47,572 nucleotides of DNA, from assembly GCF_011927765.1 (NCBI RefSeq), contig NZ_JAATJG010000018.1, positions 1 to 47,572 of the forward strand, in the 5' to 3' direction. The notes beneath the pieces are model-generated. The model was not told where the DNA came from and made no database searches. It was given only the letters and a program-made list of their open reading frames with translations. The position numbers and the translations under genes are program-made. The stretch comes from Wenyingzhuangia aestuarii. GTDB taxonomy: Bacteria > Bacteroidota > Bacteroidia > Flavobacteriales > Flavobacteriaceae. Shown here one piece after another: positions 32,318 to 41,367 of this stretch (the stretch's first letter is position 1; each line of letters starts with the position of its first letter).

Positions 32318-34909
32318 TTATGCAGAGTTTCTACTTGCGTTTGTATTTCCAAATAATGAACGAGTTACAATTTTCTCGAAAGTCTCTAAACGCGTAGGGT
32401 TAGGAACTCCTTCTCTGTTCATAATTTGTACTTCTCTAAGAGCGTACTGTTGTATAGTTAACAATGGTAATACAATAGAATCACGAACTGCAATAGATGC
32501 TTTTCCGTCAGGATAGTTCTGCATTAACTCTTTGTGACCAGTTAGTTTTAATAACAATCTCTTAGTTAATTCAAATTCATCGTGAATAATGTTCCAGAAT
32601 TCACCAAACTCAGCATCTTTAGCCATATATCTAGTTAAATCAAAGAAAGATTTTTCCATAGACATTACACTGTTTTCTAACAATGTTTTAAAGAAGTTAG
32701 AGTTGTTGTATAAGTCTTGAACCTTATCAAACTCTCCAGCATCTTCGTATTTCTTAAATGCAGTACCTACACCAAAGAAACCAGGAACGTTTTGTTTTAA
32801 TTGTGACCAAGATCCTACAAAAGGAATTGCTCTTAAATCTGAAAAGTTTAATTTATCAGATTTTGAACGCTTAGATGGACGAGATCCAATGTTAGCTTTA
32901 CCATAGAATTTTAAAGTACTCATTCTTTCTAAGTACGGTACAAACATTTCATGGTTTTTAAAGTCAGAGTAAGCTTTAAAGCTAGACTCTGCCAAATCTT
33001 CTAACAATTCTTTTTGTTCGTTAGTTAAAGAGGCATTCATAGGATCGTTAAAAATCTTATTGGTAATACCTGCACCTAACAATTGTTCTATGTTGTATTG
33101 AGAAGAATCTAAGTTTCCAAAGTTAGAACTAATAGTTTGTCCTTGAATTGTTAACTGAATTTCTTTGTTTTCAATATTATCACCTAAAGAAGCGTAGAAT
33201 TTAGAAGTTTTTCCTCCTCCACGTGCTGGTGGTCCACCACGTCCGTCAAAGAATATTACTTTAATTCCAAATTCACGAGATACTTTGGTTAATTCCTCTT
33301 TGGCTTTGTAGATTCCCCAGTTAGCCATTAAGTATCCACCATCTTTAGTACCATCAGAGAAACCTAACATAATGTTCTGTTTGTTATCTCTACTTGCTAC
33401 GTGAGCACGATATTCTGGATTAGAATATAATTGTCTCATTACTTCAGGAGCAATTTCTAAATCGTCTACTGTTTCAAACAAAGGAGCTACATCTACATTT
33501 AATCCATTGTCAAAACCAGAAAGGTTTAACATAGCAAATGTTTCCATTACGTTTAAGGCTGTTTGGTTGTTACTAATAATGTAACGGTTCGCACCTTTTT
33601 CTCCATTCTCTTTTTGGATAGTTCCAATAGCTCTAATAGATCCTAAAGTTCTAACAACCATTTCTTCAGAGAACTGATCTGGATTGATGTTTCCTTTTAC
33701 CTTTGCTAATACTTCAATTTGCTCGTCTGGAGACATTTCTAAGTAATTTGCAGGGAAAGTAGTATCTCCTTTTTCTTGCAATTCTTTTACAATACCCGTA
33801 AATACGTCGTGGTGTACACGGCTATCTTGACGAATATCCATTGTTGCAAAGTGGAATCCAAATACTTTTACTTTGTTAATAAAGCTATCTACTTCATCAA
33901 TAAATAAATTACTTTGCTCTTCTTTTAATGTTTGTTTAATAGAAGTCATTTTGCTTAACAGTGATTCTACAGAAATTCTAATAGGAGAATTTTCTGTAAT
34001 ACAGCTATCGTATAAAGCAGATTCTATTTCATTCATTAATTCAAAAACTCCAGGGAATGTTAATCTACGTTTTAACTGACGTACATCTCTGTAGTAATTT
34101 TTAAGAATGGTTTGTCTTAATTTTCTAGCTACTTTTAAAGTAGTTTCTGTAGTTACAAACGGGTTACCATCTCTATCTCCACAAGGCCAGAATCCTAAGT
34201 TGATGATTTCGTTATCAATATCATCACCATCAAATAAGTGAGATTGAATATAATCGTAAATTTTACTAATTGAATGGTAGAATACATTCTCTAAGTACCA
34301 GATTAAGCTAATTGCTTCGTCATAAGGACTAGGCTTTTTATCAGCAAAGAAAGTAGTTCTACCTAATTGTGCTAATAGTTTTTTAATTAAACTTAAATCG
34401 TCGTTTTTAATTGCTTCTTGTAAATCCGTTAGAATAGTTAAAACGGTTCCAGGATAGAATTGAGTAGGGTGAGCTGTTAATACTAAACGAGTTTTAAATT
34501 CATTTAAATATTGTCTTAACTCTTTTCTTACACGTTTAGAGCTAGCTTCTTCCTTAATGTTTCTCATGGTACCTACACCGGCCATGTTATTTACAATTGG
34601 GAATGCAGCATCTTCTATAGCATCAAATAATACTACTTGACGTTCAATATATTGAATGAACTTGAATAAGAAACTGATTTTTTCTTCTTCCGTAGATCCA
34701 GTTTTGTACTTGTCAAAGAATTCGTCTACAATTTCTGTGGGAGTTTTACCACTTTTAAAACCTTCAATACAATATTCGTTAAATAGAGGTAAAAGTGTTC
34801 CTGTTTTGCTTACGCTATCAAAAGGTAAGGTAGAAAAAACACTATTGTAAACCTGGTATTTAGCAAGAACGTTGTCATTGAATCTTGTTAATTTGGTTTG
34901 TTTAGACAT
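32318..34909 (-). CDS. ppc: Phosphoenolpyruvate carboxylase
   Basis: An 863-residue cytoplasmic enzyme that carboxylates PEP to oxaloacetate, refilling the citrate cycle. The catalytic histidine is H147 in VLTAHPTQ; FWPCGDRDGNPFVT and FHFATMDIRQDS are present, and FFDGRGGPPARGGG is the catalytic glycine loop. One odd point: PEPCs normally end in a conserved NTG, but here the C-terminus is SLFGNTNASRNSA, with the NT followed by extra residues. This may be a Bacteroidota feature. Monocistronic; TATCTTTA at 34938-34931 (minus) is a possible -7 box. Confidence 0.95.
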   Translation of the reverse strand: MSKQTKLTRFNDNVLAKYQVYNSVFSTLPFDSVSKTGTLLPLFNEYCIEGFKSGKTPTEIVDEFFDKYKTGSTEEEKISFLFKFIQYIERQVVLFDAIEDAAFPIVNNMAGVGTMRNIKEEASSKRVRKELRQYLNEFKTRLVLTAHPTQFYPGTVLTILTDLQEAIKNDDLSLIKKLLAQLGRTTFFADKKPSPYDEAISLIWYLENVFYHSISKIYDYIQSHLFDGDDIDNEIINLGFWPCGDRDGNPFVTTETTLKVARKLRQTILKNYYRDVRQLKRRLTFPGVFELMNEIESALYDSCITENSPIRISVESLLSKMTSIKQTLKEEQSNLFIDEVDSFINKVKVFGFHFATMDIRQDSRVHHDVFTGIVKELQEKGDTTFPANYLEMSPDEQIEVLAKVKGNINPDQFSEEMVVRTLGSIRAIGTIQKENGEKGANRYIISNNQTALNVMETFAMLNLSGFDNGLNVDVAPLFETVDDLEIAPEVMRQLYSNPEYRAHVASRDNKQNIMLGFSDGTKDGGYLMANWGIYKAKEELTKVSREFGIKVIFFDGRGGPPARGGGKTSKFYASLGDNIENKEIQLTIQGQTISSNFGNLDSSQYNIEQLLGAGITNKIFNDPMNASLTNEQKELLEDLAESSFKAYSDFKNHEMFVPYLERMSTLKFYGKANIGSRPSKRSKSDKLNFSDLRAIPFVGSWSQLKQNVPGFFGVGTAFKKYEDAGEFDKVQDLYNNSNFFKTLLENSVMSMEKSFFDLTRYMAKDAEFGEFWNIIHDEFELTKRLLLKLTGHKELMQNYPDGKASIAVRDSIVLPLLTIQQYALREVQIMNREGVPNPTRLETFEKIVTRSLFGNTNASRNSA

Positions 34910-35034
34910 GTTTTATTAGATTAATTTGTATAAAGATACAACATGGCAGTGTACTGTGAAAAAATATAGTAAAAAATATACAGTTCTATTTAAATAGTTA
35001 AAGAGTTAACAAGGTGGGCTAGTACTGAGAAATG

Positions 35035-36330
35035 TCATTGTTTTTTTAGATAAACTAGGTTTTCTTTCTCGGTGTTTTCGGTTTGTGTTCTGTCTGCTCT
35101 GTGTCCAATTACCCAAATAATTTTATCCTGACTATTACATAGCAACCAACATGCTTCTTTTTCTAAAGTAGATAATTTTAAATCTTTAAAATATTTGCTG
35201 ATTTTTTTCTTCCCTCTCATTCCTGTTGGGTAAAAATAATCGCCTTCTTGCCATTTTCTCAGTACTAAAGGAAATTGAATTTTATCCAAATTCAATGCAA
35301 TGGTTTTAGGTGTTAATGCTGTTTTTGTTGATGAAATACTTAGTTGAATAGGTAGTTCTTCTAATTCTTTAAAATTATGGATTAAATAGCTTTCCTTTTC
35401 CTGATGTCTATTTGGATGTAAAAGAATTACATCTCTGTTAACAAGAAGGGTATGTGTGTTTGATGAGGTTTTTTTACCTGTTTGTGCTTGTAGAATTTTT
35501 ACAATTTCTGAAGAAGAAGAAAATCCATAAGGCTTAAACAATTCATAAATTTCAAAATTACTTAAAGTTTCTAATTTTGATTTTTGAATATTAATGATGT
35601 CGTTTTCAACTTTAAAAAAACTTGTTTTTAAGGCTAGAATTTTAGCCTCAATAAACTCTTTGCTTTGGTGGATGTTGGCAATGGTTGTTTTAAAATTCTC
35701 TTCAAAATTTGGGGTTAATTTATAAAGTTCAGGAACAATACGATGACGAATTTTATTTCGTAAATATTTAGTTTCTGCATTACTTTTATCTTCTCTCCAA
35801 GCAATGCTATTATCAATAGCAAATGTTTCAATTTCTTTTCTAGAAAAAGGAAGTAAAGGTCTAATAATATTTTTGTTAATAGGAGGGATTCCTGTTAATC
35901 CATCAATACCTGTTCCTCTAGATAAATTGATAAAAAAGGTTTCCATAACATCATTCAGGTGGTGTGCTGTTAAAATATAATCGTAGTTAAAATCTGTGCA
36001 CAGGCTTGTAAACCAATTGTATCTTAATTCACGAGCACCAATTTGCGTAGAAACTTTGTTTTGTTCACAATATTCTTTGGTGTTGAATTTGATTACATGA
36101 AAAGGAATGCTGTTTTCTGTTGCAAAATTTTCTACAAACAATTCATCACCATCACTATCTTTAGCTCTTAATTGAAAGTTACAATGAGCAATTCCAATAT
36201 TATAACCTAGTTTATTAAATAAATAGGTTAACACAATGCTGTCAATTCCACCAGAAACGGTCATCAATAATTTTTGATCCTTTAAAAAAGGGAAATTGTT
36301 AGCTAGATGGTTTTGTAGTTTTAGAAGCAC
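35035..36330 (-). CDS. tilS: tRNA(Ile)-lysidine synthase
   Basis: A 431-residue enzyme that attaches lysine to C34 of the AUA-reading tRNA-Ile, changing its codon and charging specificity. The PP-loop SGGIDS is at residues 26-31; DYILTAHHLNDVMETFFINLSRGTG and LRNKIRH blocks are standard, and the C-terminal TilS domain includes RKWQEGDYFYPTGMRGKKKISKYFKD. The start is GTG at 36330; no in-frame ATG is near. It lies 29 nt after pabB and is probably co-transcribed with it. Confidence 0.95.
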   Translation of the reverse strand: MLLKLQNHLANNFPFLKDQKLLMTVSGGIDSIVLTYLFNKLGYNIGIAHCNFQLRAKDSDGDELFVENFATENSIPFHVIKFNTKEYCEQNKVSTQIGARELRYNWFTSLCTDFNYDYILTAHHLNDVMETFFINLSRGTGIDGLTGIPPINKNIIRPLLPFSRKEIETFAIDNSIAWREDKSNAETKYLRNKIRHRIVPELYKLTPNFEENFKTTIANIHQSKEFIEAKILALKTSFFKVENDIINIQKSKLETLSNFEIYELFKPYGFSSSSEIVKILQAQTGKKTSSNTHTLLVNRDVILLHPNRHQEKESYLIHNFKELEELPIQLSISSTKTALTPKTIALNLDKIQFPLVLRKWQEGDYFYPTGMRGKKKISKYFKDLKLSTLEKEACWLLCNSQDKIIWVIGHRADRTQTENTEKENLVYLKKQ

Positions 36331-36359
36331 GTAATTGTTTTTGTTAAAATTAAGAAATC

Positions 36360-37643
36360 TTATTGTGTTAGTACTTCTCGCATGGCTTTAGCTTTTAGCA
36401 AGCATTCTTCGTATTCCTTTTCTGGGTTTGCTTTGGCAGTAATAGCGCTACCTACAGAAAACGATACGTGTTTTTTTGTTTGATTGTATACAATGCTTCT
36501 AATAACCACATTAAAATCAAAATCTTGATTAGGTGTAAAGTAACCAACCGCTCCAGAATAAATTCCTCTTTTGCTAGCTTCTAATTCTTCTATAAAATTC
36601 ATAGCTGCAATTTTAGGAGCTCCTGTCATACTTCCCATTGGGTAGCAGGCTTTAATGGCATCTACAGCGTGAATATTCTCTTTTATGTTGCAGGTTATAG
36701 AAGAGATCATTTGATGAACTTGTTTAAAAGTATAAATCTTACACAATTCATTTACTTTAACACTTCCTTTTTTAGCTATGTGAGATAGGTCGTTTCTAAC
36801 CAAATCTACAATCATTATGTTTTCTGCAATTTCTTTGGTGTTGTTTTTTAACAATTTAATTTGTTCTATGTCTTTTTCGGGTGATGTTCTTCTTTTTGCC
36901 GTTCCTTTTATAGGTTCAGAAAGTAAGGTTTCTCCATGTTTTTTTAAAAATCTCTCTGGTGATCCAGATAGTAGAAATAAATCATTCAACTTTAAATAGC
37001 TAGCAAAAGGAGCTGTAGAAATACTATTTAATTTAAAATAGGTTTCTAAAGGAGCAATACTTGCGTTTTCTGCGTAAAATTCCTGACAGTAGTTTAGTTC
37101 ATAAACTTCTCCTAAATGAATTTCTTGCAATGCTTTTTCAACTTGTTTTATATAAGTATTTTTATCAACTCTACTTTTAATAGTTAAGCTGTTTTTGGTG
37201 CAAGGAATGTGTTTGGCTTGTAAAATTTCGTTCCAATCGGTTTCAATTTCATCTTGTAAATAATCGGGGTATCTAAATAAAACACCGTCTTTGGTAATTT
37301 CTATTAATTTTTCGGGCTGAAAAAAATACAAATCAGGAAATTCACTAGCATCAATATTGTTAGAGCTTAACGTTTCTACATCGTTCTTTAAATCGTAGCT
37401 TAAATACCCAAAAGCATAATCATGTATACTGTTAATGTATGTTTTTAATTGATCAAATGCATTTTTATGGTCAGTTTTTAAAATGCTAATGGCCTGTACG
37501 GCTAAAAATCCTTCGGTGGTAGATTTTGAATTTTCATTAGAGTCTAACCAAGCTACCATGCTGTGTTTGTTTCCCCAAATTAAGATTTGCTCTTTAATTT
37601 TAGAAAGAATATCAACAGAAAAATGCTTTTGTATGCGCTGCAT
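36360..37643 (-). CDS. pabB: Aminodeoxychorismate synthase component I / anthranilate synthase family protein
   Basis: A 427-residue chorismate-binding enzyme. The C-terminal domain has LNYCQEFYA, LLSGSPERFLKKHG, PIKGTAKRR, MIVDLVRNDL, CYPMGSMTGAPKIAAM and GAVGYF, the chorismate site shared by PabB, TrpE and menaquinone synthases. PIKGTAKR (catalytic Lys) and the short N-terminal half favour PabB of folate synthesis over TrpE. It is first of the pabB-tilS pair. Its promoter box TAAATTTG sits precisely between the arms of an 8-bp inverted repeat, suggesting repression. Confidence 0.87.
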   Translation of the reverse strand: MQRIQKHFSVDILSKIKEQILIWGNKHSMVAWLDSNENSKSTTEGFLAVQAISILKTDHKNAFDQLKTYINSIHDYAFGYLSYDLKNDVETLSSNNIDASEFPDLYFFQPEKLIEITKDGVLFRYPDYLQDEIETDWNEILQAKHIPCTKNSLTIKSRVDKNTYIKQVEKALQEIHLGEVYELNYCQEFYAENASIAPLETYFKLNSISTAPFASYLKLNDLFLLSGSPERFLKKHGETLLSEPIKGTAKRRTSPEKDIEQIKLLKNNTKEIAENIMIVDLVRNDLSHIAKKGSVKVNELCKIYTFKQVHQMISSITCNIKENIHAVDAIKACYPMGSMTGAPKIAAMNFIEELEASKRGIYSGAVGYFTPNQDFDFNVVIRSIVYNQTKKHVSFSVGSAITAKANPEKEYEECLLKAKAMREVLTQ

Positions 37644-37653
37644 GCTAGTTATT

Positions 37654-37678
37654 TAAGATTGCAAATTTAACAATCTTA
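37654..37678 (-). promoter_or_regulatory. pabB promoter with overlapping operator-like inverted repeat
   Basis: TAAGATTG (37654-37661) and CAATCTTA (37671-37678) are perfect inverted arms. The 9-nt spacer contains CAAATTTA, which on the minus strand is the -7 box TAAATTTG (37669-37662). Predicted start near 37657, 14 nt before the pabB ATG. A protein bound to the arms would cover the promoter. Confidence 0.55.
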
Positions 37679-37766
37679 GGAAAGCACCACGCTCTAAATG
37701 TTAAAGAAGTGTAATTTTTAATAGATTTACAGACAAAAGTGATGATAACTATATTATGAATTGCCT

Positions 37767-38492
37767 ATGTGTACCGTAACTTATATTCCTACAACCAAAG
37801 GATTTATTTTTACATCTAATAGAGATGAGCAGCCTAAAAGGGTTACTTTACCACCTGCCTATTACCAAGAGTCTGGAGTAAATTTGTTTTTTCCTAAAGA
37901 TAAAATAGCTGGTGGAACTTGGATTGGTGTTGCTGAACAAAAACGTTTGGTTTGCTTGTTAAATGGAGGGTTTGTATATCACGATCCTACTATAAAATAT
38001 CCAAAAAGCAGAGGTGTTGTGGTTACGGCCATGTTAACTACTCACAATTTAGAACATACGTTAAAGACTATAGATTTAGAAGGTGTGGCTCCATTTACGT
38101 TAATTGTAGTAGATTGGAAAAACAATCATAAAGCTTACGAATTAATTTGGTGTAATAAAACAAGACATGTTACGGAATTAGATGTAGATGAATCTTATAT
38201 ATGGTCGTCTTCAACTTTGTATACGGATGAAATAAAAACCGAACGTAAAAAATGGTTTACAAAAGATGTGTTATCTCAGTCAGGTACTACTAAAGAAAAA
38301 GTTTTAGAATTTCATCAAAACGAAGATTTAGGTGATGTAGAAACCGCTCCTAAAATGAAAAGAGATTTAGTAGAAACTATTAGTACTACTATGGTAGTTA
38401 AAGATGGTTTGGAGCTGTCTATGGAGTATTATGATTATACAGTTGATGAAAAGCGTAGTTTTTCTAATCTTTTTTCAGAAGTGAACGCATAG
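37767..38492 (+). CDS. NRDE family protein (TANGO2 family)
   Basis: A 241-residue TANGO2/NRDE-family protein. The start chosen is the ATG at 37767, because the family begins MCTVTY with Cys2 as a probable N-terminal nucleophile; a TTG six bases upstream would bury it. The name-giving motif NRDE is at residues 18-21, and GGTWIGV, VCLLNGG and PFTLIVVDW follow. TANGO2 proteins resemble N-terminal-nucleophile hydrolases and have been tied to lipid or heme handling in eukaryotes; bacterial roles are open. The next gene starts 3 nt downstream. Confidence 0.9.
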   Translation: MCTVTYIPTTKGFIFTSNRDEQPKRVTLPPAYYQESGVNLFFPKDKIAGGTWIGVAEQKRLVCLLNGGFVYHDPTIKYPKSRGVVVTAMLTTHNLEHTLKTIDLEGVAPFTLIVVDWKNNHKAYELIWCNKTRHVTELDVDESYIWSSSTLYTDEIKTERKKWFTKDVLSQSGTTKEKVLEFHQNEDLGDVETAPKMKRDLVETISTTMVVKDGLELSMEYYDYTVDEKRSFSNLFSEVNA

Positions 38493-38495
38493 CTT

Positions 38496-39485
38496 ATGGA
38501 ATCCAATGGAATTATAGTTGTGTTGTCGTATCCAGATACTGTTGTTCGTCCTGCACACACGGAGTTTTCTAGTAAAATTTGGCCTTTAATTGGAGTGGGT
38601 AGTAAAAATGCGGTGCAAGCTGGTCATGCTGCTTTGTTGTTGATAAACAAGCAATCTGGAGCAGTTGATTATTATGATTTTGGAAGATATATTACGTCTT
38701 ATGGAATGGGACGAGTACGATCTAAAGAAACGGATGTAGAATTAGAAGTACCGTTAAAAGCAATTATTGATAATAAAGAGTTAAAGAATATTGATGAGTT
38801 GTTGTTGTGGCTAGATAAACATCCTGAAAAAACACATGGAGAGGGGAGATTGGTGGCTAGTATTAACAATCAGATTGATTATAATAAAGCTAAAGTTTTT
38901 ATTGATGACATGATTGCTCAAAAAGAAATTCCATATGGAGCATTTGTAAAAAACGGAAGTAATTGTGCTAGGTTTGTAACCGATACAATTATCAATTCCT
39001 GTGCCTGTACATCTGTAAAATTAAAATTAAAAACATCTAATTTATTAACTCCAAGTCCTATAGGAAACGCTATAAAAGGAACTACGGAAGATGCTGTTTT
39101 TGTTGTAGAGAATAAAGAAGTAAAACATTATGTAAATAGATCTGTTTTAAAAGAATATTTTACGTGTTTTACCAATAAGTTTGATGTGGAGTTAAATAAA
39201 ATAGGAACAGAACTGCCAAATAAAGACTTATTTAATTTAGAAAATGCAACTTGGTTAGGTGGTATTGGTAGTGGAGCTTGGTTTAGGATAGAATTGGCTA
39301 CAGAAAATCAGTTTCAAATAGCTAGATATACTGCAGGTGGAAGTAAAGATTATCAAGGTAATTTTAGTTGTGAATCAAAAGGTTTTGATCTAAATGAATT
39401 TTATTGCTTTGTGCATCCAACCAATTGTAAAGAAGCTTTTGTTTATCAAAACAATCAGCAATTTGTGTTCAAAAGAATTAATTAA
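38496..39485 (+). CDS. Predicted permuted papain-like (NlpC/P60-superfamily) protein
   Basis: A 329-residue protein without signal peptide. H44 in QAGHAALLLINKQSG and C157 in NGSNCARFVTDTI form the His-before-Cys order of circularly permuted papain-like proteins (LRAT and YiiX types, where NCxxFV carries the nucleophile). YYDFGRY lies between. The C-terminal roughly 100 residues form a separate beta-rich domain. I believe this family carries a DUF number in the 6000s but am not sure which. It lies 3 nt after the NRDE gene, and its stop overlaps the convergent apaG stop by 8 nt. Catalytic function is inferred only. Confidence 0.72.
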   Translation: MESNGIIVVLSYPDTVVRPAHTEFSSKIWPLIGVGSKNAVQAGHAALLLINKQSGAVDYYDFGRYITSYGMGRVRSKETDVELEVPLKAIIDNKELKNIDELLLWLDKHPEKTHGEGRLVASINNQIDYNKAKVFIDDMIAQKEIPYGAFVKNGSNCARFVTDTIINSCACTSVKLKLKTSNLLTPSPIGNAIKGTTEDAVFVVENKEVKHYVNRSVLKEYFTCFTNKFDVELNKIGTELPNKDLFNLENATWLGGIGSGAWFRIELATENQFQIARYTAGGSKDYQGNFSCESKGFDLNEFYCFVHPTNCKEAFVYQNNQQFVFKRIN

Positions 39486-39864
39486 GAATTGAGTCTGTTT
39501 GTAACTGAAATTTAGGAACTTCTACTTTAAATGTTGATTTTTTATCAAGATTTAACATGGTGTAATAACCTTTCATTGATCCGCAGTTAGAAAGCAAAAT
39601 ACAATGAGATTTATAAGCATGCCTTTCTCCGCTTCTTAATACAGGCTGAATTCCAATAACTCCTTCACCTTCTACAACTTCTGTTTGGTTTAAAGAATCG
39701 TAAATTTCCCAATGTCTAGAAAATAGCTGAACCGTGTCGGGAGATAAATTTTCAATAATTATATAGTAATCAAATAAATAATGCTTTTGTTGATTGCGCT
39801 CTTGCACACCACAAAAAACAGAATTTACAGATATTTTAATCCCTTGAGTAGTTGCTTCGGTCAT
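39478..39864 (-). CDS. apaG: ApaG domain protein
   Basis: A 128-residue ApaG-family protein with an Ig/FN3-like beta fold. The diagnostic portion is HYLFDYYIIIENLSPDTVQLFSRHWEIYDSLNQTEVVEGEGVIGIQPVLRSGERHAYKSHC, then GSMKGYYTML. ApaG was linked genetically to Co2+ and Mg2+ resistance in enterobacteria; its mechanism is unclear. It is transcribed after the T9SS plug gene with a 50-nt gap holding a hairpin, and overlaps the convergent papain-like gene by 8 nt. Confidence 0.93.
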   Translation of the reverse strand: MTEATTQGIKISVNSVFCGVQERNQQKHYLFDYYIIIENLSPDTVQLFSRHWEIYDSLNQTEVVEGEGVIGIQPVLRSGERHAYKSHCILLSNCGSMKGYYTMLNLDKKSTFKVEVPKFQLQTDSILN

Positions 39865-39895
39865 TACTTCGTATTCGTTTATTTAAATATAAATA

Positions 39896-39926
39896 ATAGA
39901 AAATTAGGAAACAACTAATTTTCTAT
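39896..39926 (-). terminator. Hairpin after the T9SS plug gene
   Basis: A 12-bp perfect stem ATAGAAAATTAG with CTAATTTTCTAT, loop GAAACAA. The TAG stop of the plug gene is in the arm. Downstream on the minus strand is U-rich rather than a pure U-run, so termination before apaG may be partial. Confidence 0.65.
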
Positions 39927-41147
39927 TTGTTGCTTACTATTTGCAATTCCGTACCCCACTACTTGATAATAGATAGAGTTAATGGGTTGAAAATAGACCA
40001 AGCATTCGTAGTTGTTTTCTGTTTCATAAAAAGAGCCACTAATAGTATGTCTATCAATACCATCGCTTTTAATTACATAATCATAGTTGTAGAAACCTTG
40101 TTTTAAAAATAAATCAGTGGTTAAATAAGTTTCTGTAGGATCTAATTTTAATTTGTTTTCTTCTGTAAACTGATAATTATTAAAAGCTCCATAAACGTAT
40201 ATGTCTTCATTGCTAAACTCATTGTTATTAACCAAAGAAAAATGAACTTTGCTGTAGTCAGATTCTGTATCTGTGTTTTCTGAATTAAACGTTCTAAACA
40301 CAAAACTTCCGTTAATGTCTGGGTTGTAGGTGTATATACTGTTTGCTCTGCTTTTGTTTGGGAATAATATAGAGTGATAATGATTATCTTCCCTGTAGGT
40401 TCTGGCTACAAATCTTGAGTTTTTTAAAATTTCGTTATTGTCAAAATAGTAAAACTCGTTACCTGCATAAAATTCAGTTTCGTCTGTAGGTCTATAAGTG
40501 TAGGTGTTATTGCTTGTAAACGTAGGTTTTAAAAAAGGAGTTCTAAGTTGTCTGTCTCCGTTTTGATAAATAAAAGTTTTAATCTCTTGGTTTGGGTAGT
40601 TAACGTTAATATTGTTGGTGTAAATAACTAAAGAAATTGCTTGTTTTTTGTTAAAGTTAGCCAAATCTCTAGTCTCTGAAATTTTAATACTAACAGCTGT
40701 TTTTTCTTCGTAAAACGTTATTCGTCTTTCACAAACAATAGTTTCGTTAATATCTAAAATTTGAAACAAATAGTTTCCAGATTTTGTAATTCTAGTGTCG
40801 TCATTTGGTATGTTAAAGCTGTAGTGTGTGTAGTTTTGTAGGGTTCCAAATGAGTTTTCAAAATTGTTGATTTGTAAATTGTTAAATCCATCAATATAGT
40901 AAGAAATAGGTAGGTCAGAGGGAGTCCAGTCAACTTCGCAGTGTGTAATTAAATAATAATATTCTTCTTGATTCCCTGTAATATCATCAAAGCTAAATGT
41001 TAGGGTGCTGTTTAAAGGGTGTACGGTGTGTGTAAAGTCACTTTTATTGTTTTTTGTTTTTACACTTTTAATAAAATCAGCATCGTTTATTTGTGAAAAC
41101 AAAGATGTTGAGATAAAAAGTAGTAAGAAGGTGATTTTGTAAAACAT
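39915..41147 (-). CDS. Type IX secretion system plug protein (DUF5103)
   Basis: A 410-residue exported protein with a signal peptide ending SLFSQ. It matches the DUF5103 family, now annotated as the T9SS plug: the segment with ITHCEVDWTPSDLPISYYIDGFNN near residues 65-90, a central RxxTFYEEK domain and a C-terminal domain with VYGAFNNYQ and QGFYNYDYV. In Flavobacterium johnsoniae the plug closes the SprA translocon on the periplasmic side. This explains how the T9SS-tagged proteins at 10919-12400 and 20678-21457 could be exported. The rest of the T9SS machinery is not in this window. Confidence 0.85.
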   Translation of the reverse strand: MFYKITFLLLFISTSLFSQINDADFIKSVKTKNNKSDFTHTVHPLNSTLTFSFDDITGNQEEYYYLITHCEVDWTPSDLPISYYIDGFNNLQINNFENSFGTLQNYTHYSFNIPNDDTRITKSGNYLFQILDINETIVCERRITFYEEKTAVSIKISETRDLANFNKKQAISLVIYTNNINVNYPNQEIKTFIYQNGDRQLRTPFLKPTFTSNNTYTYRPTDETEFYAGNEFYYFDNNEILKNSRFVARTYREDNHYHSILFPNKSRANSIYTYNPDINGSFVFRTFNSENTDTESDYSKVHFSLVNNNEFSNEDIYVYGAFNNYQFTEENKLKLDPTETYLTTDLFLKQGFYNYDYVIKSDGIDRHTISGSFYETENNYECLVYFQPINSIYYQVVGYGIANSKQQIEN

Positions 41148-41318
41148 TAAATATTTTTTTTGGTTAAAATACTGTTTTGTAATAGATTGATGTCTTTTTT
41201 TAAATAAGTTTTTATTTTAAACGAAGTAATAAAAATAAAATTACTTAGAATTATTATAAATAAAACAAAGCTCTTAAATAAAAGGGACTTTTGTATGCCT
41301 ATCAAGAATCAATTTATT

Positions 41319-41326
41319 TAAATTTG
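41319..41326 (+). promoter_or_regulatory. Probable -7 box of the nqr operon
   Basis: TAAATTTG, exact TAnnTTTG, 42 nt upstream of the nqrA ATG; predicted start near 41331. The nearest TTG (41291-41293) is 25 nt away, a little far. The rest of the 220-nt gap is AT-rich without other features. Confidence 0.55.
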
Positions 41327-41367
41327 TTCCATATTTTATACGTACAAAATAAATTAAATTTATAAAT

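Noticed and set aside
34983-35034. CTATTTAAATAG palindrome in the tilS-ppc gap as a terminator
   Set aside because: All A/T except the ends, no stable stem and no T-run; not enough to call a terminator for tilS.
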